The notes: generated by a model not told the origin, from the sequence alone. Shown: positions 18,225 to 29,202, counted from the stretch's first letter. The stretch: DNA of 45,613 nucleotides from Myxococcales bacterium (GCA_016191785.1 JACPVJ010000166.1:1-45613), one strand, 5' to 3'. A program made the numbers and translations.

Positions 18225-19731
18225 CCTGAGGGTCGCAGGTCTGAGTGAAGTCGCACACCCCACCGCCCTTGGCGGTGACGGTCAGGGTGTATTGCGTGCA
18301 GGTGCCGGTGGTGCCGGGCTTGCGCCGAACGCGAACGGCGTAGGCCTTGGTGTGGGGGCCGCAATGAATGGCCGCGGTGGGGCCGCAGGCCTTCTCGCCC
18401 ATCTTCGAGCCCGCAGGGCCGGTGCCATCGACGCACCAGTCGTACGACGTGAGGCCCGAGTGCTTGGTGTCAGGGGTGCCGCAGGCCCCGCCGCGGATCA
18501 CGTCGAACACGAACTCGGTGTTGGTGGCCGGCGCGGTGAACAAGATCTTGATGTGGTAGCTGTTGGTGGTCCCCTCGTCGCTGTCGACGGTGTTGAATCG
18601 CCACCAGTCCACGTCGCTGTCCGAGCTGAGGGTGCCACTCAGGGTCAGCGGGGTGGTGTTCGCGTCGGTCACGCTCCCCGCCGACGGGGCGGTGGCGCTG
18701 CAGGTGTCGTTCGCCGGCTCGGTCGTTTCCAGCTTGCAGGCGCAGCCGTTCTTGGCCGGGCCGGGTGGGTACGCGGCCCAGCCGGCGGTGCACGCGCCGA
18801 TCAGACACGCGCCGAAGCTGCACTTGTAGCTGGCGTTGGGGGGTGTCCCCTGCCCCGCGCACAGCTTGGCGTCGGTGTCGTCGTCGGGCGTCCCGTTGCA
18901 ATCGTTGTCGGCGCCGTCGCACACCTCGGGCTGCGGCGTGCCGGCGGTGCAGCCTTCCCACTTCTGGGACGCCCCGTTGCAGGCTTCCGTGCCCTCGCAG
19001 GTCACCGAGCCGTTGGTCTTGGTGCAGCGGCGCTTGACCCCGTTCCGCTCGGAGTTGCACGGACAACTCTCGCCGTTCTTGGGCACGCACATCTTGAGCG
19101 GTTTGGTGGGCGAGCCGGCCTCACCCGCGCCGGCGTCGGGCACGCCGCCATCGCTCACCGGCATCCCGGGTGGGTAAGACCCCACCGCGACGCAGTCGAA
19201 CCCCGAAGGGCAGGTCGAGTCCCACGAGCAGTCGCGAGCACAGAACCGATCGATCTTCGGCGACGGCGTGCAGCGATCGCCGATGTTCGGGCACTCGGCG
19301 TCCACCGTGCACTTGTTGCACTGGTTGCCGACGTCGGGAACGCAGACGTAGCCGTGGGCCGGATGAAACGTGCAATAGCCACCCGCCGGACAGGCGCCAG
19401 AGGTCGGGCACTGGGTGATGCACACCTGGTTCGCCGTGCCTTGCCCGATGTCGGCGCAGAACCCGCTGCCGCAGTCGGCGTTGTTGGTGCAGGGCGAGCC
19501 GAAGCTGCCGGTGGGCCACCCGCCGTCGTTGCCGGCGACCCCGCCGTCCTTGTTGCCAGTCCCACCGCTCCCGTCACTCGACGCATCTCCGCCCCCGGCG
19601 CCCCCCGCCGGCGAGTCCTCGACGCCGACCTCTTCGGCGCAGCCGACGAACCAACTCATCGCCGTCCCCAAGGCGAAAGCGAAGAGGTGTCGTGCGCTGA
19701 CCACCGGATTTCGAGGATAGGCCCCACGCAC
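18208..19731 (-). CDS. Cys-rich surface lipoprotein with MopE-type metal-binding motif
   Basis: A 507-residue exported protein. Residues 11-31 form a lipoprotein signal (SARHLFAFALGTAMSWFVGC); starts at GTG 19731 or GTG 19704 are both possible. A Gly/Ser/Asp-rich linker follows. Next come many Cys pairs in short modules (NNADCGSGFC, DAECPNIGDRC, CPSGFDCVAVG) like disulfide-rich eukaryote-like repeats. The motif EVCDGADNDCNGTPDDD is the MopE/putative metal-binding repeat that binds calcium or copper in relatives. The C-terminal part (SVTDANTTPLTLSGTLSSDSDVDWWRFN...) resembles a beta-sandwich pre-peptidase-like domain. Function unknown; likely on the cell surface. Confidence 0.85.
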   Translation of the reverse strand: MRGAYPRNPVVSARHLFAFALGTAMSWFVGCAEEVGVEDSPAGGAGGGDASSDGSGGTGNKDGGVAGNDGGWPTGSFGSPCTNNADCGSGFCADIGQGTANQVCITQCPTSGACPAGGYCTFHPAHGYVCVPDVGNQCNKCTVDAECPNIGDRCTPSPKIDRFCARDCSWDSTCPSGFDCVAVGSYPPGMPVSDGGVPDAGAGEAGSPTKPLKMCVPKNGESCPCNSERNGVKRRCTKTNGSVTCEGTEACNGASQKWEGCTAGTPQPEVCDGADNDCNGTPDDDTDAKLCAGQGTPPNASYKCSFGACLIGACTAGWAAYPPGPAKNGCACKLETTEPANDTCSATAPSAGSVTDANTTPLTLSGTLSSDSDVDWWRFNTVDSDEGTTNSYHIKILFTAPATNTEFVFDVIRGGACGTPDTKHSGLTSYDWCVDGTGPAGSKMGEKACGPTAAIHCGPHTKAYAVRVRRKPGTTGTCTQYTLTVTAKGGGVCDFTQTCDPQVNEVP

Positions 19732-19811
19732 TGACCCGTCAAACGAGCGACCGCCGACGACGGGCCCCTCGCCGGACGTCTCGGGCTGAATTAGGCTCCC
19801 GCACGCCCTTC

Positions 19812-20618
19812 ATGGATCCCGAGTCGAAAGTGGTCAACGCGGTGCTGGTCGGCACGCCCGCTCCCGGGGGCCGCTGCAAGGTCTGCGGCGGAACGCTCTC
19901 CAACTCGCTCTGCTGCGACCAGTGCGGCGCCGCCTACGGCGAGAAGAACCGTTGCCCACACTGTCGGTCCATCGCCGACATCGAGGCCACCGAGCCGCTG
20001 CGCTTCCGGTGCCGCGTCTGCGGCGGGCCACGCATCCCGATCGACGACCACGACGTGGTGCGGACCTCCCGCGAGGTTCCGGTCCTGAAGCAAGCCCGGA
20101 AGGCCCACGTGACGCGGGCGGCTTGGGCCGTCGCGGCCGGCGTGATGGGTGGTCTGGGTGTGCTCTCGCTCTTGGCGACGCTCCTGGTCATTGCCTTCGG
20201 CCCCGGTCTGCTCGCCTCGGTCACCCTGCTGGCAGCGAACCTGGTTCCCTTCGTCGTCGCCGCGCTGGCGTGGCGAAAGTCGAAGCAGCAGGGCAAGCAC
20301 CGAGACCAGCTTCTGGACGACGCGTGGAGCCTGGCCGCATCCGACGTGCTGGCTCACGGGGGCCAGGAGCTCGAGGCCCAGGACCTTGCGAGGGTGATGC
20401 GCATCGATCTTGCCCGCGCCGAGCAGGTCCTGGCTCACCTCAGCGCCCACGACTTCGTGCACGCGCGCGTGACCGACGAGGGTGACCTCGCCTATTCGGT
20501 GAGCCCCTCCAAGCTGCGCGTGGCGGCGACCACCGACGAGCCAGCGGTGGACGAGCTGGCAGAGCAGGACGAGGCCGCCGAGCTCGCCCGGGCCAGGGCC
20601 GACAAGCCCGAGCCCTGA
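19812..20618 (+). CDS. Zinc-ribbon membrane protein with winged-helix-like C-terminus
   Basis: A 268-residue protein I do not assign to a named family. Residues 22-70 hold nine cysteines in CKVC, CCDQC, CPHC and CRVC pairs, consistent with two zinc ribbons. Two hydrophobic helices at about 102-157 (WAVAAGVMGGLGVLSLLATLLVIA and LLASVTLLAANLVPFVVAALA) form a hairpin, leaving both ends in the cytoplasm. Residues about 175-230 (ASDVLAHGGQELEAQDLARVMRIDLARAEQVLAHLSAHDFVHARVTDEGDLAYSV) read as a winged helix, so DNA or protein binding is plausible. The tail is Glu/Ala-rich. It stands alone before the PAP2 gene. Confidence 0.75.
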   Translation: MDPESKVVNAVLVGTPAPGGRCKVCGGTLSNSLCCDQCGAAYGEKNRCPHCRSIADIEATEPLRFRCRVCGGPRIPIDDHDVVRTSREVPVLKQARKAHVTRAAWAVAAGVMGGLGVLSLLATLLVIAFGPGLLASVTLLAANLVPFVVAALAWRKSKQQGKHRDQLLDDAWSLAASDVLAHGGQELEAQDLARVMRIDLARAEQVLAHLSAHDFVHARVTDEGDLAYSVSPSKLRVAATTDEPAVDELAEQDEAAELARARADKPEP

Positions 20619-20655
20619 TGCCGCGTAGCGCGCTTCACGTGTGCGAACAGGTCTT

Positions 20656-20676
20656 CGCGCCCGGGCCCGGGGCGCG
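20656..20676 (+). terminator. Strong GC hairpin downstream of the zinc-ribbon gene
   Basis: CGCGCCC (20656-20662), a seven-base loop, and GGGCGCG (20670-20676): a perfect seven-base stem 38 bases after the stop. No T-run follows, so it may be a Rho-assisted terminator or a pause/stability element. Confidence 0.35.
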
Positions 20677-20760
20677 CGAGCGCCCACGCGCAGAATCGCC
20701 GCCGGCACACCCGGCTGGCGGGTGGTATGGGATTCGCTGTAGAAACCGCCCGGGCGAGCG

Positions 20761-21768
20761 ATGGCGATCGACCACCAGAGCCTGTACCTGACGCGCACCG
20801 ACGAAAGCCAAGTGGGCTTCGGGCGGCGCCTGCTGCGCGAGATGGCGACCCACGACTGGCTCGTGCTCGCGTTCTTGCTGGCGCTCACGACCATCGCGCT
20901 CCGCTGCGAGCCGTCTCCGGACCAACGCGTCTCGGCGATCCGCATGGGGTCGTTGCTCGGGTTCCAGCTGGTGACCTTGCTCTTGGTGCGCGGTCGCCTG
21001 TTCCGGCACGGCTTCTGGGCGCCGCTGATGTACCGCTTCGCGATCTACGGCACCGTTCAGCTCAGCTACTTTTTCCTGGCGCGGCTGCTCCCCTTGGTCA
21101 ACCCGACCACGGTCGATCTCGAACTCTACCACCTCGACCTGCGACTGTTCGGCGTCGAGCCGGCGATCGCCATGGACGCGATCGTCACGCCCTTGACCAC
21201 CGAGTGGTTTGCGTTCTTCTACTTCGACTACTTCTTCATCCTCGCCATCCACGTGATCCCGATCTTGCTCTTCGCGAAGAGCGCTCGTCTGCTCGGCGAG
21301 TTCGCCCTCGGCATGCTCACCGTGTTCTGCGTCGGACACCTGGTGTACATGCTGGTGCCCGGTTACGGCCCCTACCGCGCGCTCGACGGCGAGTTCATGA
21401 ACCCGCTGCCCCACGGCATGTGGCGCGACATGGTGATGGCGACGGTGGCGTCGGGCGGCTCGCAGATGGACATCTTCCCGTCGTTGCACACCGCCGCGCC
21501 GACCTTCCTGGCGCTGTTCAGCTTCCGACACCGGGACAAGCTGCCGTTCAAGGCCAGCTGGCCCGTGACGGCGTTCTGCGCGGTGAACATCGTGGGCGCC
21601 ACGATGTTCCTGCGCTGGCACTGGGTGATCGACGTGATCGCCGGGCTCACCCTGGCCACCGTCGCGTTCGTGGCCTCCGTGCGCGGCACCGAGTGGGAGC
21701 TCACGCGCCGGGCCGAGGCGCGGCTGTCCGAGGCCTGGCCGCGCTTCCGTCGCGGCACCCTACCCTGA
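20761..21768 (+). CDS. PAP2-family membrane enzyme, Aur1/inositol-phosphotransferase-like
   Basis: A 335-residue polytopic membrane protein. The catalytic core is VPGYGPYRALDGEF, then IFPSLHTAAPTFL (the PSxH motif with the first catalytic His) and LRWHWVIDVIAG (HxxxD with the second His and Asp). The classic first PAP2 motif KxxxxxxRP is replaced by the GYGPYR element, as in the Aur1/Ipt1 group that moves phosphoinositol to ceramide. Myxobacteria make sphingolipids, so a ceramide- or diacylglycerol-directed headgroup transfer is a reasonable inference; a plain lipid phosphatase is the alternative. About six helices surround the active site, which would face the periplasm. Confidence 0.85.
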   Translation: MAIDHQSLYLTRTDESQVGFGRRLLREMATHDWLVLAFLLALTTIALRCEPSPDQRVSAIRMGSLLGFQLVTLLLVRGRLFRHGFWAPLMYRFAIYGTVQLSYFFLARLLPLVNPTTVDLELYHLDLRLFGVEPAIAMDAIVTPLTTEWFAFFYFDYFFILAIHVIPILLFAKSARLLGEFALGMLTVFCVGHLVYMLVPGYGPYRALDGEFMNPLPHGMWRDMVMATVASGGSQMDIFPSLHTAAPTFLALFSFRHRDKLPFKASWPVTAFCAVNIVGATMFLRWHWVIDVIAGLTLATVAFVASVRGTEWELTRRAEARLSEAWPRFRRGTLP

Positions 21769-21776
21769 GCCCGCCC

Positions 21777-22427
21777 TCACTTCTCGTAGACCTGGGCGGC
21801 GGCGATCCCCGACCCGGCCGACACGATCATCACGACCTTGAGCGGCGCGGCCATCGGAGCGGCCCACTTCCAGCAGTTGGGGTGAGGTGCGACCACGGCG
21901 TTCGGCGCCGCAGTCTGATCGGTGGCGAGCACCGGCGAGCCGAAGCCCGGCAGCGGGCTCTGGGCGACCAGCTGCAGATCCAGGTTCTGGACGTTGGGCA
22001 ACCCTGCGCCCACGATGGTGTAGCAACGGCCGGGCTGCGCGGTGAACGTGGTCTCCAGGGTCTGGCCCTGCTGAAATTTCCCCGCGAGCATGCTGCCCCC
22101 GACGGCCTTCGCGCCGGGCGCGTTCTGCTTTGCGAGCACGTCCAGCGCCTGCCCGGCAACGGCGGCGCTCTGCGCGTCGAGCGGCGTCGCGCTCGGGCCG
22201 GTGGTTCCGGTCGGCACGGGCGGGGGCGGCGGCGGCGTGGTGTTGGGCGCGGTCGGCGGCGGCGGCGTCCCCGCCACGCACATCTGGCCGTTCCAGGTCT
22301 GACCGGGCGGACACGAGGGGCCGGGCCCCGGACCGACGTTGGACTCCTCACCGCCCTTCTTCTTGCAGCCGCCCAAGCTGACCGCCGCACACAGGGAAAG
22401 CGCCAAAAGACCAAGCGTTCGCGACAT
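21777..22427 (-). CDS. Lipoprotein with Pro-rich linker, function unknown
   Basis: About 216 residues from the ATG at 22427, chosen for the strong GAGGAG ribosome binding site; the frame is open a little further upstream. A signal ending in the lipobox SLGGC is followed by KKKGGEESN, a short Cys loop (CPPGQTWNGQMC) and a Pro/Thr/Gly linker. The C-terminal half (AAVAGQALDVLAKQNAPGAKAVGG...FTAQPGRCYTIVGAGLPNVQNLDLQLVAQ...HPNCWKWAAP) looks like a small beta-rich domain with two cysteines. Similar linker-plus-domain lipoproteins are common in myxobacteria. It lies downstream of the MoeB gene on the same strand. Confidence 0.75.
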   Translation of the reverse strand: MSRTLGLLALSLCAAVSLGGCKKKGGEESNVGPGPGPSCPPGQTWNGQMCVAGTPPPPTAPNTTPPPPPPVPTGTTGPSATPLDAQSAAVAGQALDVLAKQNAPGAKAVGGSMLAGKFQQGQTLETTFTAQPGRCYTIVGAGLPNVQNLDLQLVAQSPLPGFGSPVLATDQTAAPNAVVAPHPNCWKWAAPMAAPLKVVMIVSAGSGIAAAQVYEK

Positions 22428-22488
22428 TTCTAGGCTCCTCTGGTGAAGCAAACGGGCGCGCCCGGGCCGGGCTTACACGCGGCGTGGT

Positions 22489-23658
<1,170 letters not shown>

Positions 23659-23674
23659 TTCTTCAGGGCTCCTG

Positions 23675-23724
23675 AATTGTCGCACTATTCCGATGTGACA
23701 ATTGACGCCACAAGTATTGGCGTC
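23675..23724. promoter_or_regulatory. Two adjacent dyads in the moeB upstream region
   Basis: AATTGTCGCAC (23675-23685) and GTGACAATT (23695-23703) form a near-perfect dyad with nine bases between arms. Directly next, GACGCCA (23704-23710) and TGGCGTC (23718-23724) form a perfect seven-base dyad around CAAGTAT. The patch is AT-rich. On the minus strand TTGTGG and AATAGT, 18 bases apart, could be -35 and -10. The first dyad would overlap the -10 box and the second could instead end the kinase transcript. Confidence 0.5.
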
Positions 23725-23736
23725 CCCACCCCGGTG

Positions 23737-24939
23737 TCAAGCCGGCTCTGCCAGGAGCGCGGCCAGCCTTCCCGCGTCGGGCCAGCCCGGGTCGGCGGCG
23801 AGCAGGCGGGAGGCCAGCTTGCGCCACCGCTCCGGCGCGCCCCCGAGCGCGATCACGTCCTCGATCAACCGACCGACGCCGTAGAGATCCTCGGCGAAGC
23901 CGACGGCGTCGCCCCGGACCCGGGCCGGGCTCATGTAGCCGACGCTGCCGCCCTCGACGACGCAGGCGCCGCGGTGCGCCAGCCCGAAGTCGGACAGCAC
24001 CGGCTGGCCGGGAGCGCGGAACATCACGTTCGCGGGCTTGAGATCGGCGTGCACCCAACCGGCGTCGTGCACCCGTGCCAGGGTGCCCACCAGCGGTATC
24101 AACCAGCGCTCGACCGGGAAGAGCAGCTCCGTGTCCCGTCGTGCGATCGCCTGCTTCAGCGAGCCACCCCCGAGCCACTCCATCACCAGCAGGCCCTTGT
24201 CGAGATCGACGTCGTAGACCCGCACTACGCCGACCCCGGTGAGCGCGACGGCGGTGCGGGCCTCGCGGGCGAGCTTGTCGCGTTCGCGCTCGGGCCGATG
24301 ATAGATCTTGAGGGCGACGCGACGCCCCAGGGCGTCATCGACGGCCTCGAACACCGTCCCGGCGCCGCCGCGCCCCGCTTCCCCGACGATCCGCAGCGAC
24401 GTGTCGGGAGCTTCGGCCCGAAGGAGCGTCGGCTCGGCGAGGGCCGAGACCGCCGCGGGAGTGCGCGCCCCGAGCGAGCGGCGCCAGCGCTCGTGCCGCT
24501 CCCGCGCCCCCGGGGCGTCGATGTCGCGCGCGAGCACCCGCTCGATCAAGGTCAACGCCTCTGCCACCGCGCCGGTCTCGGCGCTCGCGTCGGCCCAGAG
24601 GATGAGCGCCGCCGGGCTCGACGAATCGGCGAGGAGCGCGAGCGCCCGGTCGGGCTCGCCGCGCGCCAGGGCGATTTCTGCGGCCCGCGTGCAGAGGGCC
24701 TCGGTGGCGAGCCCGCGGGCGGCCGCGCCCTCGACCGCGATCAGCGCGGCCTTCTCTCCCGTGGTGCCCCGCACCCGGCCGAGCTCGTCGAGCGCCGCTC
24801 CCTCGTCGACCACGTCGCCCGCCGCCAGCGCCGCCAGTACCGAGCGCTCCGGCTGCGGCGCGGGCGGGGCGGAGGGCGCCGTCGGCGTCGTCGGCGGGGG
24901 CTCGTCGCGCTTGCGGGTCGAGCGGCGCCAGAAGCTCAC
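23737..24939 (-). CDS. Divergent (non-RD) Ser/Thr-type protein kinase with N-terminal helical repeats
   Basis: A 400-residue protein from the GTG that overlaps the FHA gene's stop (GTGA). The N-terminus has a basic start (VSFWRRSTRKRD), a Pro linker and TPR-like helices (AALDELGRVRG...AAEIALARGEPDRALALLAD), about 60-165. The kinase domain follows: glycine loop GEAGRGGAGTVFEA, lysine in VALKIYH, catalytic loop HADLKPANVM (H297, D299), DFGLAH, and GSVGYMSPARV. The Arg before the catalytic Asp is Ala (HAD, non-RD) and the APE glutamate is replaced (SPARV). Catalytic K, D, N and DFG remain, so activity is possible. The FHA partner upstream probably binds a phosphothreonine made by this kinase. 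Confidence 0.9.
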   Translation of the reverse strand: MSFWRRSTRKRDEPPPTTPTAPSAPPAPQPERSVLAALAAGDVVDEGAALDELGRVRGTTGEKAALIAVEGAAARGLATEALCTRAAEIALARGEPDRALALLADSSSPAALILWADASAETGAVAEALTLIERVLARDIDAPGARERHERWRRSLGARTPAAVSALAEPTLLRAEAPDTSLRIVGEAGRGGAGTVFEAVDDALGRRVALKIYHRPERERDKLAREARTAVALTGVGVVRVYDVDLDKGLLVMEWLGGGSLKQAIARRDTELLFPVERWLIPLVGTLARVHDAGWVHADLKPANVMFRAPGQPVLSDFGLAHRGACVVEGGSVGYMSPARVRGDAVGFAEDLYGVGRLIEDVIALGGAPERWRKLASRLLAADPGWPDAGRLAALLAEPA

Positions 24940-26084
24940 GTCACGACCTCCAGCACGACCGTGCCGCCCGGCGAGCGGCGCAGTCGGTCGCCGGTGAGCA
25001 GTTGGATCTCGCCCTGCACCGCGAGCTCGTCGAGCACTGCCGGCGAGCGCGCCGTCAGCACGAGCCAGCCGTCGTCCGCGACGTCCAGGGTCCACCCGTC
25101 GAGCTCGAGTGGGCCGAGCGGCGCGTGGACGACCCCCGCGGCCCAGGAAGCCCGGAGCCCGCCGCGCCAGGGCGCGACCTCGAGCCGCACCTCGCCGCCG
25201 AGCTCGAGCACGACTCCCTGGCCCACTCGAAGCGGCGCGTCGAGCCGCGCGCCCGCGACGAAGGTGCCGTTGCGGGAACCCAGGTCCACGGCCTCGGGCC
25301 CGAGCGTGCCGCGACGCAGGGCCAGGTGCGAGCGACTCAGGGCGGGCGACGCGATCGAGAGCGCGGCCTCGGCCCGGCCGACGCTCACCTCACGCCCGAA
25401 AACCACGTCCAGGCGCTCGCCCTCGACGACCAATCGGACGCGAGGCAAGGCCGGGCGCCGGGCTTCCACCCCCCTGAGCACCTCAGCGATCATCGGATCG
25501 TGGGGCCGCGCCTCGAGCCCCAGCGCCAGCGCCTCACGCCGCGCTCCGGCGAGGGCGAGATCGCGCACGCGCGCGTGCAGCGCGGCCCGCTCCCGCTCCG
25601 CCCGCTCCCGGGCGTGCTCCGAATCGAGCACCGCCTCGAGCCGATCGATTGCTCCGGCCTCGACCAACATCCGCGCTTGTGCATCACGGTCACCCACCCG
25701 CGCGTACACCTCTGCCGCCAGCTCGGCCTCGCCCACGCGCTCGAGCCGCTGGGCGACGTCGAGCAGCTCCCCGCGCCCGGGCTCGTACTTGCCTGCCGTG
25801 CAGAGCTCGAGGGTGAGCCGCGCGCGGGTCGCTTCGATCTCGCGCAGGGCGGGCCCCGTGGCGAGGCCCGCGGCCTGGCTCAAGAGCACGCGTTTCTTCT
25901 CGGGGTCGAGGGCCGCGCTGGCACGGAGCGCGATCACGCGCGCCGCTTCAGCCGCCTCGCCGAGTTCGAGGTAGAGCACCGTCGCTTCCTCGAGGTTGCC
26001 CAGCGCCTCGAGCCGGCGCGCGCGCGACAGGCCGGCTCGGCGCCGGCCCGCGAAGATCTCGCCCACGCGGGAGAAGAATCCCAT
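24936..26084 (-). CDS. FHA-domain protein with N-terminal helical (TPR-like) region
   Basis: A 382-residue cytoplasmic protein. Residues 1-210 are helical repeats (LEALGNLEEATVLYLELGEAAEAARV, VAQRLERVGEAELAAEVYARVGDRDAQARMLVEAG). The FHA domain spans about 220-300: SVGRAEAALSIASPALSRSHLALRR with the Gly-Arg and Ser/His phosphothreonine-binding residues, then DLGSRNGTFVAGARL with the Asn-Gly. A second beta-rich stretch (LRASWAAGVVHAPLGPLELDGWTLDVADDGWLVLTARSPAVLDELAVQGEIQLLTGDRL) completes the chain. Its stop overlaps the kinase start (GTGA). Likely scaffold that reads the kinase's phosphorylation. Confidence 0.92.
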   Translation of the reverse strand: MGFFSRVGEIFAGRRRAGLSRARRLEALGNLEEATVLYLELGEAAEAARVIALRASAALDPEKKRVLLSQAAGLATGPALREIEATRARLTLELCTAGKYEPGRGELLDVAQRLERVGEAELAAEVYARVGDRDAQARMLVEAGAIDRLEAVLDSEHARERAERERAALHARVRDLALAGARREALALGLEARPHDPMIAEVLRGVEARRPALPRVRLVVEGERLDVVFGREVSVGRAEAALSIASPALSRSHLALRRGTLGPEAVDLGSRNGTFVAGARLDAPLRVGQGVVLELGGEVRLEVAPWRGGLRASWAAGVVHAPLGPLELDGWTLDVADDGWLVLTARSPAVLDELAVQGEIQLLTGDRLRRSPGGTVVLEVVT

Positions 26085-26258
26085 CAGGGTTCCCAGGCTG
26101 GACGCAAACCCGCCGCGAATTCAAGGCGAGACTCGGGTTTCGCCCCGCGATCTGCCCGCGTCGGGCCGGCCCAGCCGCCAAGTCTGAGGCTTCTGACCCG
26201 ACCGAATCTGGTAAGCTCCGTCTGCTCCGAACCCCGCCCCAGGGAGACGCCACCGACC

Positions 26259-27965
26259 ATGAGCACCAATCGACTGGGAGAGCTCCTCGTCCGCGAGAAG
26301 CTGATCAGCCTCCAGCAACTTCGCCGCGCGCAAGACGAGCAGCGGAACTCCGGCCAGAACCTCGGCTACACCCTGCAAAAGCTCGGGTTCATCTCCGACG
26401 GCGAGATCACGAATTTCCTCTCGTCGCAGTACCGCCTGCCCGCGATCAACCTGGACGAGTACGAGATCGACAACGAGATCATCAAGCTGGTCAGCCGCGA
26501 CGTCTGCGAAAAGCACAAGATCATCCCCGTCTCTCGCTCCGGCCAGTCGCTGATCGTGGCGATGGCCGACCCGACCAACCTCCACGCCATCGACGACATC
26601 AAGTTCCTCACGAACTACAACGTCGAGCCCGTCGTCGCGAGCGAGACCTCGGTCGGCAATGCCATCGAGCGCTACTACTCCGCCGGCCCTTCCTACGAAG
26701 AGCTGATGAGCGACTTCTCGCTCGACGAGCAGGACATCGATTTCTCGGCCGACGAGGAGGACGTCAACGCCCTCGAGCTCGAGAAGCAGAGCGCCGACGC
26801 CCCGGTGGTGCGCCTGGTCAACGTGCTCTTGCTCAACGCCATCCGCAAGGGCGCCAGCGACATCCACGTCGAGCCCTACGAGAAGCGCCTGCGGGTCCGA
26901 TACCGCATCGACGGGGTGCTGCACGAGGAGATGAACCCGCCGATCAAGCTCAAGGCCGCGCTGGTGAGCCGCCTGAAGATCATGAGCCAGCTCGACATCG
27001 CCGAGCGCCGATTGCCGCAGGACGGGCGCATCAAGCTCAAGCTGGGCAAGGGCCGCGAGATGGACTTCCGCGTCTCGGTGCTCCCGACGATGTGGGGCGA
27101 GAAGGTCGTCTTGCGCTTGCTCGACAAGGGCAACCTCCAGCTCGACATGACCAAGCTGGGCTTCGACCAGGCCCCGCTCGACGACTTCCAGTGGGCCATC
27201 AACCAGCCCTGGGGCATGGTGTTGGTGACGGGCCCGACCGGGTCGGGCAAGACCACCACGCTCTATTCCGCGCTCTCGGACTTGAACAAGCCCGGGGTGA
27301 ACATCAGCACCGCCGAAGATCCCGTCGAGTACAACCTGCACGGTATCAACCAGGTGCAGATGCACGACGAGATCGGGCTCAACTTCGCGATGTGCTTGCG
27401 GGCCTTCTTGCGCCAAGACCCGGACATCATCATGGTGGGCGAGATCCGTGACTTCGAGACCGCCGAAATCGCGGTCAAGGCCGCGCTCACCGGCCACATG
27501 GTGCTCTCGACCCTGCACACCAACGACGCCCCGGCGACCATCAGCCGCCTGCTCAACATGGGCGTCGAGCCGTTCCTGATCACGGCCAGCGTCAACCTGG
27601 TGCTCGCCCAGCGTCTCGCGCGCCGCGTGTGCATGGACTGCCGCTACGAAGTGCCGACCGACCCGCAGACGTTGATCGACATGGGCGTCAGCGAAGAGCA
27701 GATGGCCCAGGGCGTGCGGGTGATGAAGGGCCGCGGCTGCGCGACCTGCAACAGCACCGGCTACAAGGGGCGCATCGCGCTCTACGAGGTGATGCGCTTC
27801 CGGGAAGAGCTCAAGGAAATGGTGCTGCAGGGCGCCTCGACCACCGAGCTCAAGGTCGGCGCCATCAAACGCGGCATGGTGAGTCTGCGCATGGCGGGCA
27901 TTCGGAAGGTGATCGAAGGCATGACCACCCCGGAAGAAGTGCTCCGCGTCACCATGGCGGACTGA
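26259..27965 (+). CDS. pilB: Type IV pilus assembly ATPase PilB
   Basis: A 568-residue extension ATPase of the PilB/GspE family. N-terminal MshEN-type domain from MSTNRLGELLVREKLISLQQL with SDGEITNFLSSQY. Core: Walker A GPTGSGKTTTLYS from about residue 325, Asp box STAEDPVEYNLHGINQVQM, Walker B DPDIIMVGEIRDFETAEIAVKAALTGHMV, His box LSTLHTNDAP, and four zinc cysteines in CMDCRYE and CATCNSTGYKGR. It powers pilus extension at the inner membrane. The ATG follows CAGGGAGACGCC. The pilT gene is 11 bases on, so both are transcribed together. N-terminal MshEN domains in relatives bind c-di-GMP, which links to the PilZ genes in this window only loosely. Confidence 0.97.
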   Translation: MSTNRLGELLVREKLISLQQLRRAQDEQRNSGQNLGYTLQKLGFISDGEITNFLSSQYRLPAINLDEYEIDNEIIKLVSRDVCEKHKIIPVSRSGQSLIVAMADPTNLHAIDDIKFLTNYNVEPVVASETSVGNAIERYYSAGPSYEELMSDFSLDEQDIDFSADEEDVNALELEKQSADAPVVRLVNVLLLNAIRKGASDIHVEPYEKRLRVRYRIDGVLHEEMNPPIKLKAALVSRLKIMSQLDIAERRLPQDGRIKLKLGKGREMDFRVSVLPTMWGEKVVLRLLDKGNLQLDMTKLGFDQAPLDDFQWAINQPWGMVLVTGPTGSGKTTTLYSALSDLNKPGVNISTAEDPVEYNLHGINQVQMHDEIGLNFAMCLRAFLRQDPDIIMVGEIRDFETAEIAVKAALTGHMVLSTLHTNDAPATISRLLNMGVEPFLITASVNLVLAQRLARRVCMDCRYEVPTDPQTLIDMGVSEEQMAQGVRVMKGRGCATCNSTGYKGRIALYEVMRFREELKEMVLQGASTTELKVGAIKRGMVSLRMAGIRKVIEGMTTPEEVLRVTMAD

Positions 27966-27976
27966 GAAGGACGACG

Positions 27977-29101
<1,125 letters not shown>

Positions 29102-29202
29102 CCCGCGGCCCCGGCAGGGGTCCACCACCGCCTCGTTCGATCCCAGTTTTTGCGCCACCGCCCTGGCAAAGCTGGTAGGTAACCCCCCGGAGACGGAGGA
29201 CC

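Noticed and set aside
26106..26140. AAACCCG/CGGGTTT inverted repeat between the FHA gene and pilB
   Set aside because: Seven-base arms 21 bases apart are not rare enough in this composition; kept only as a note.
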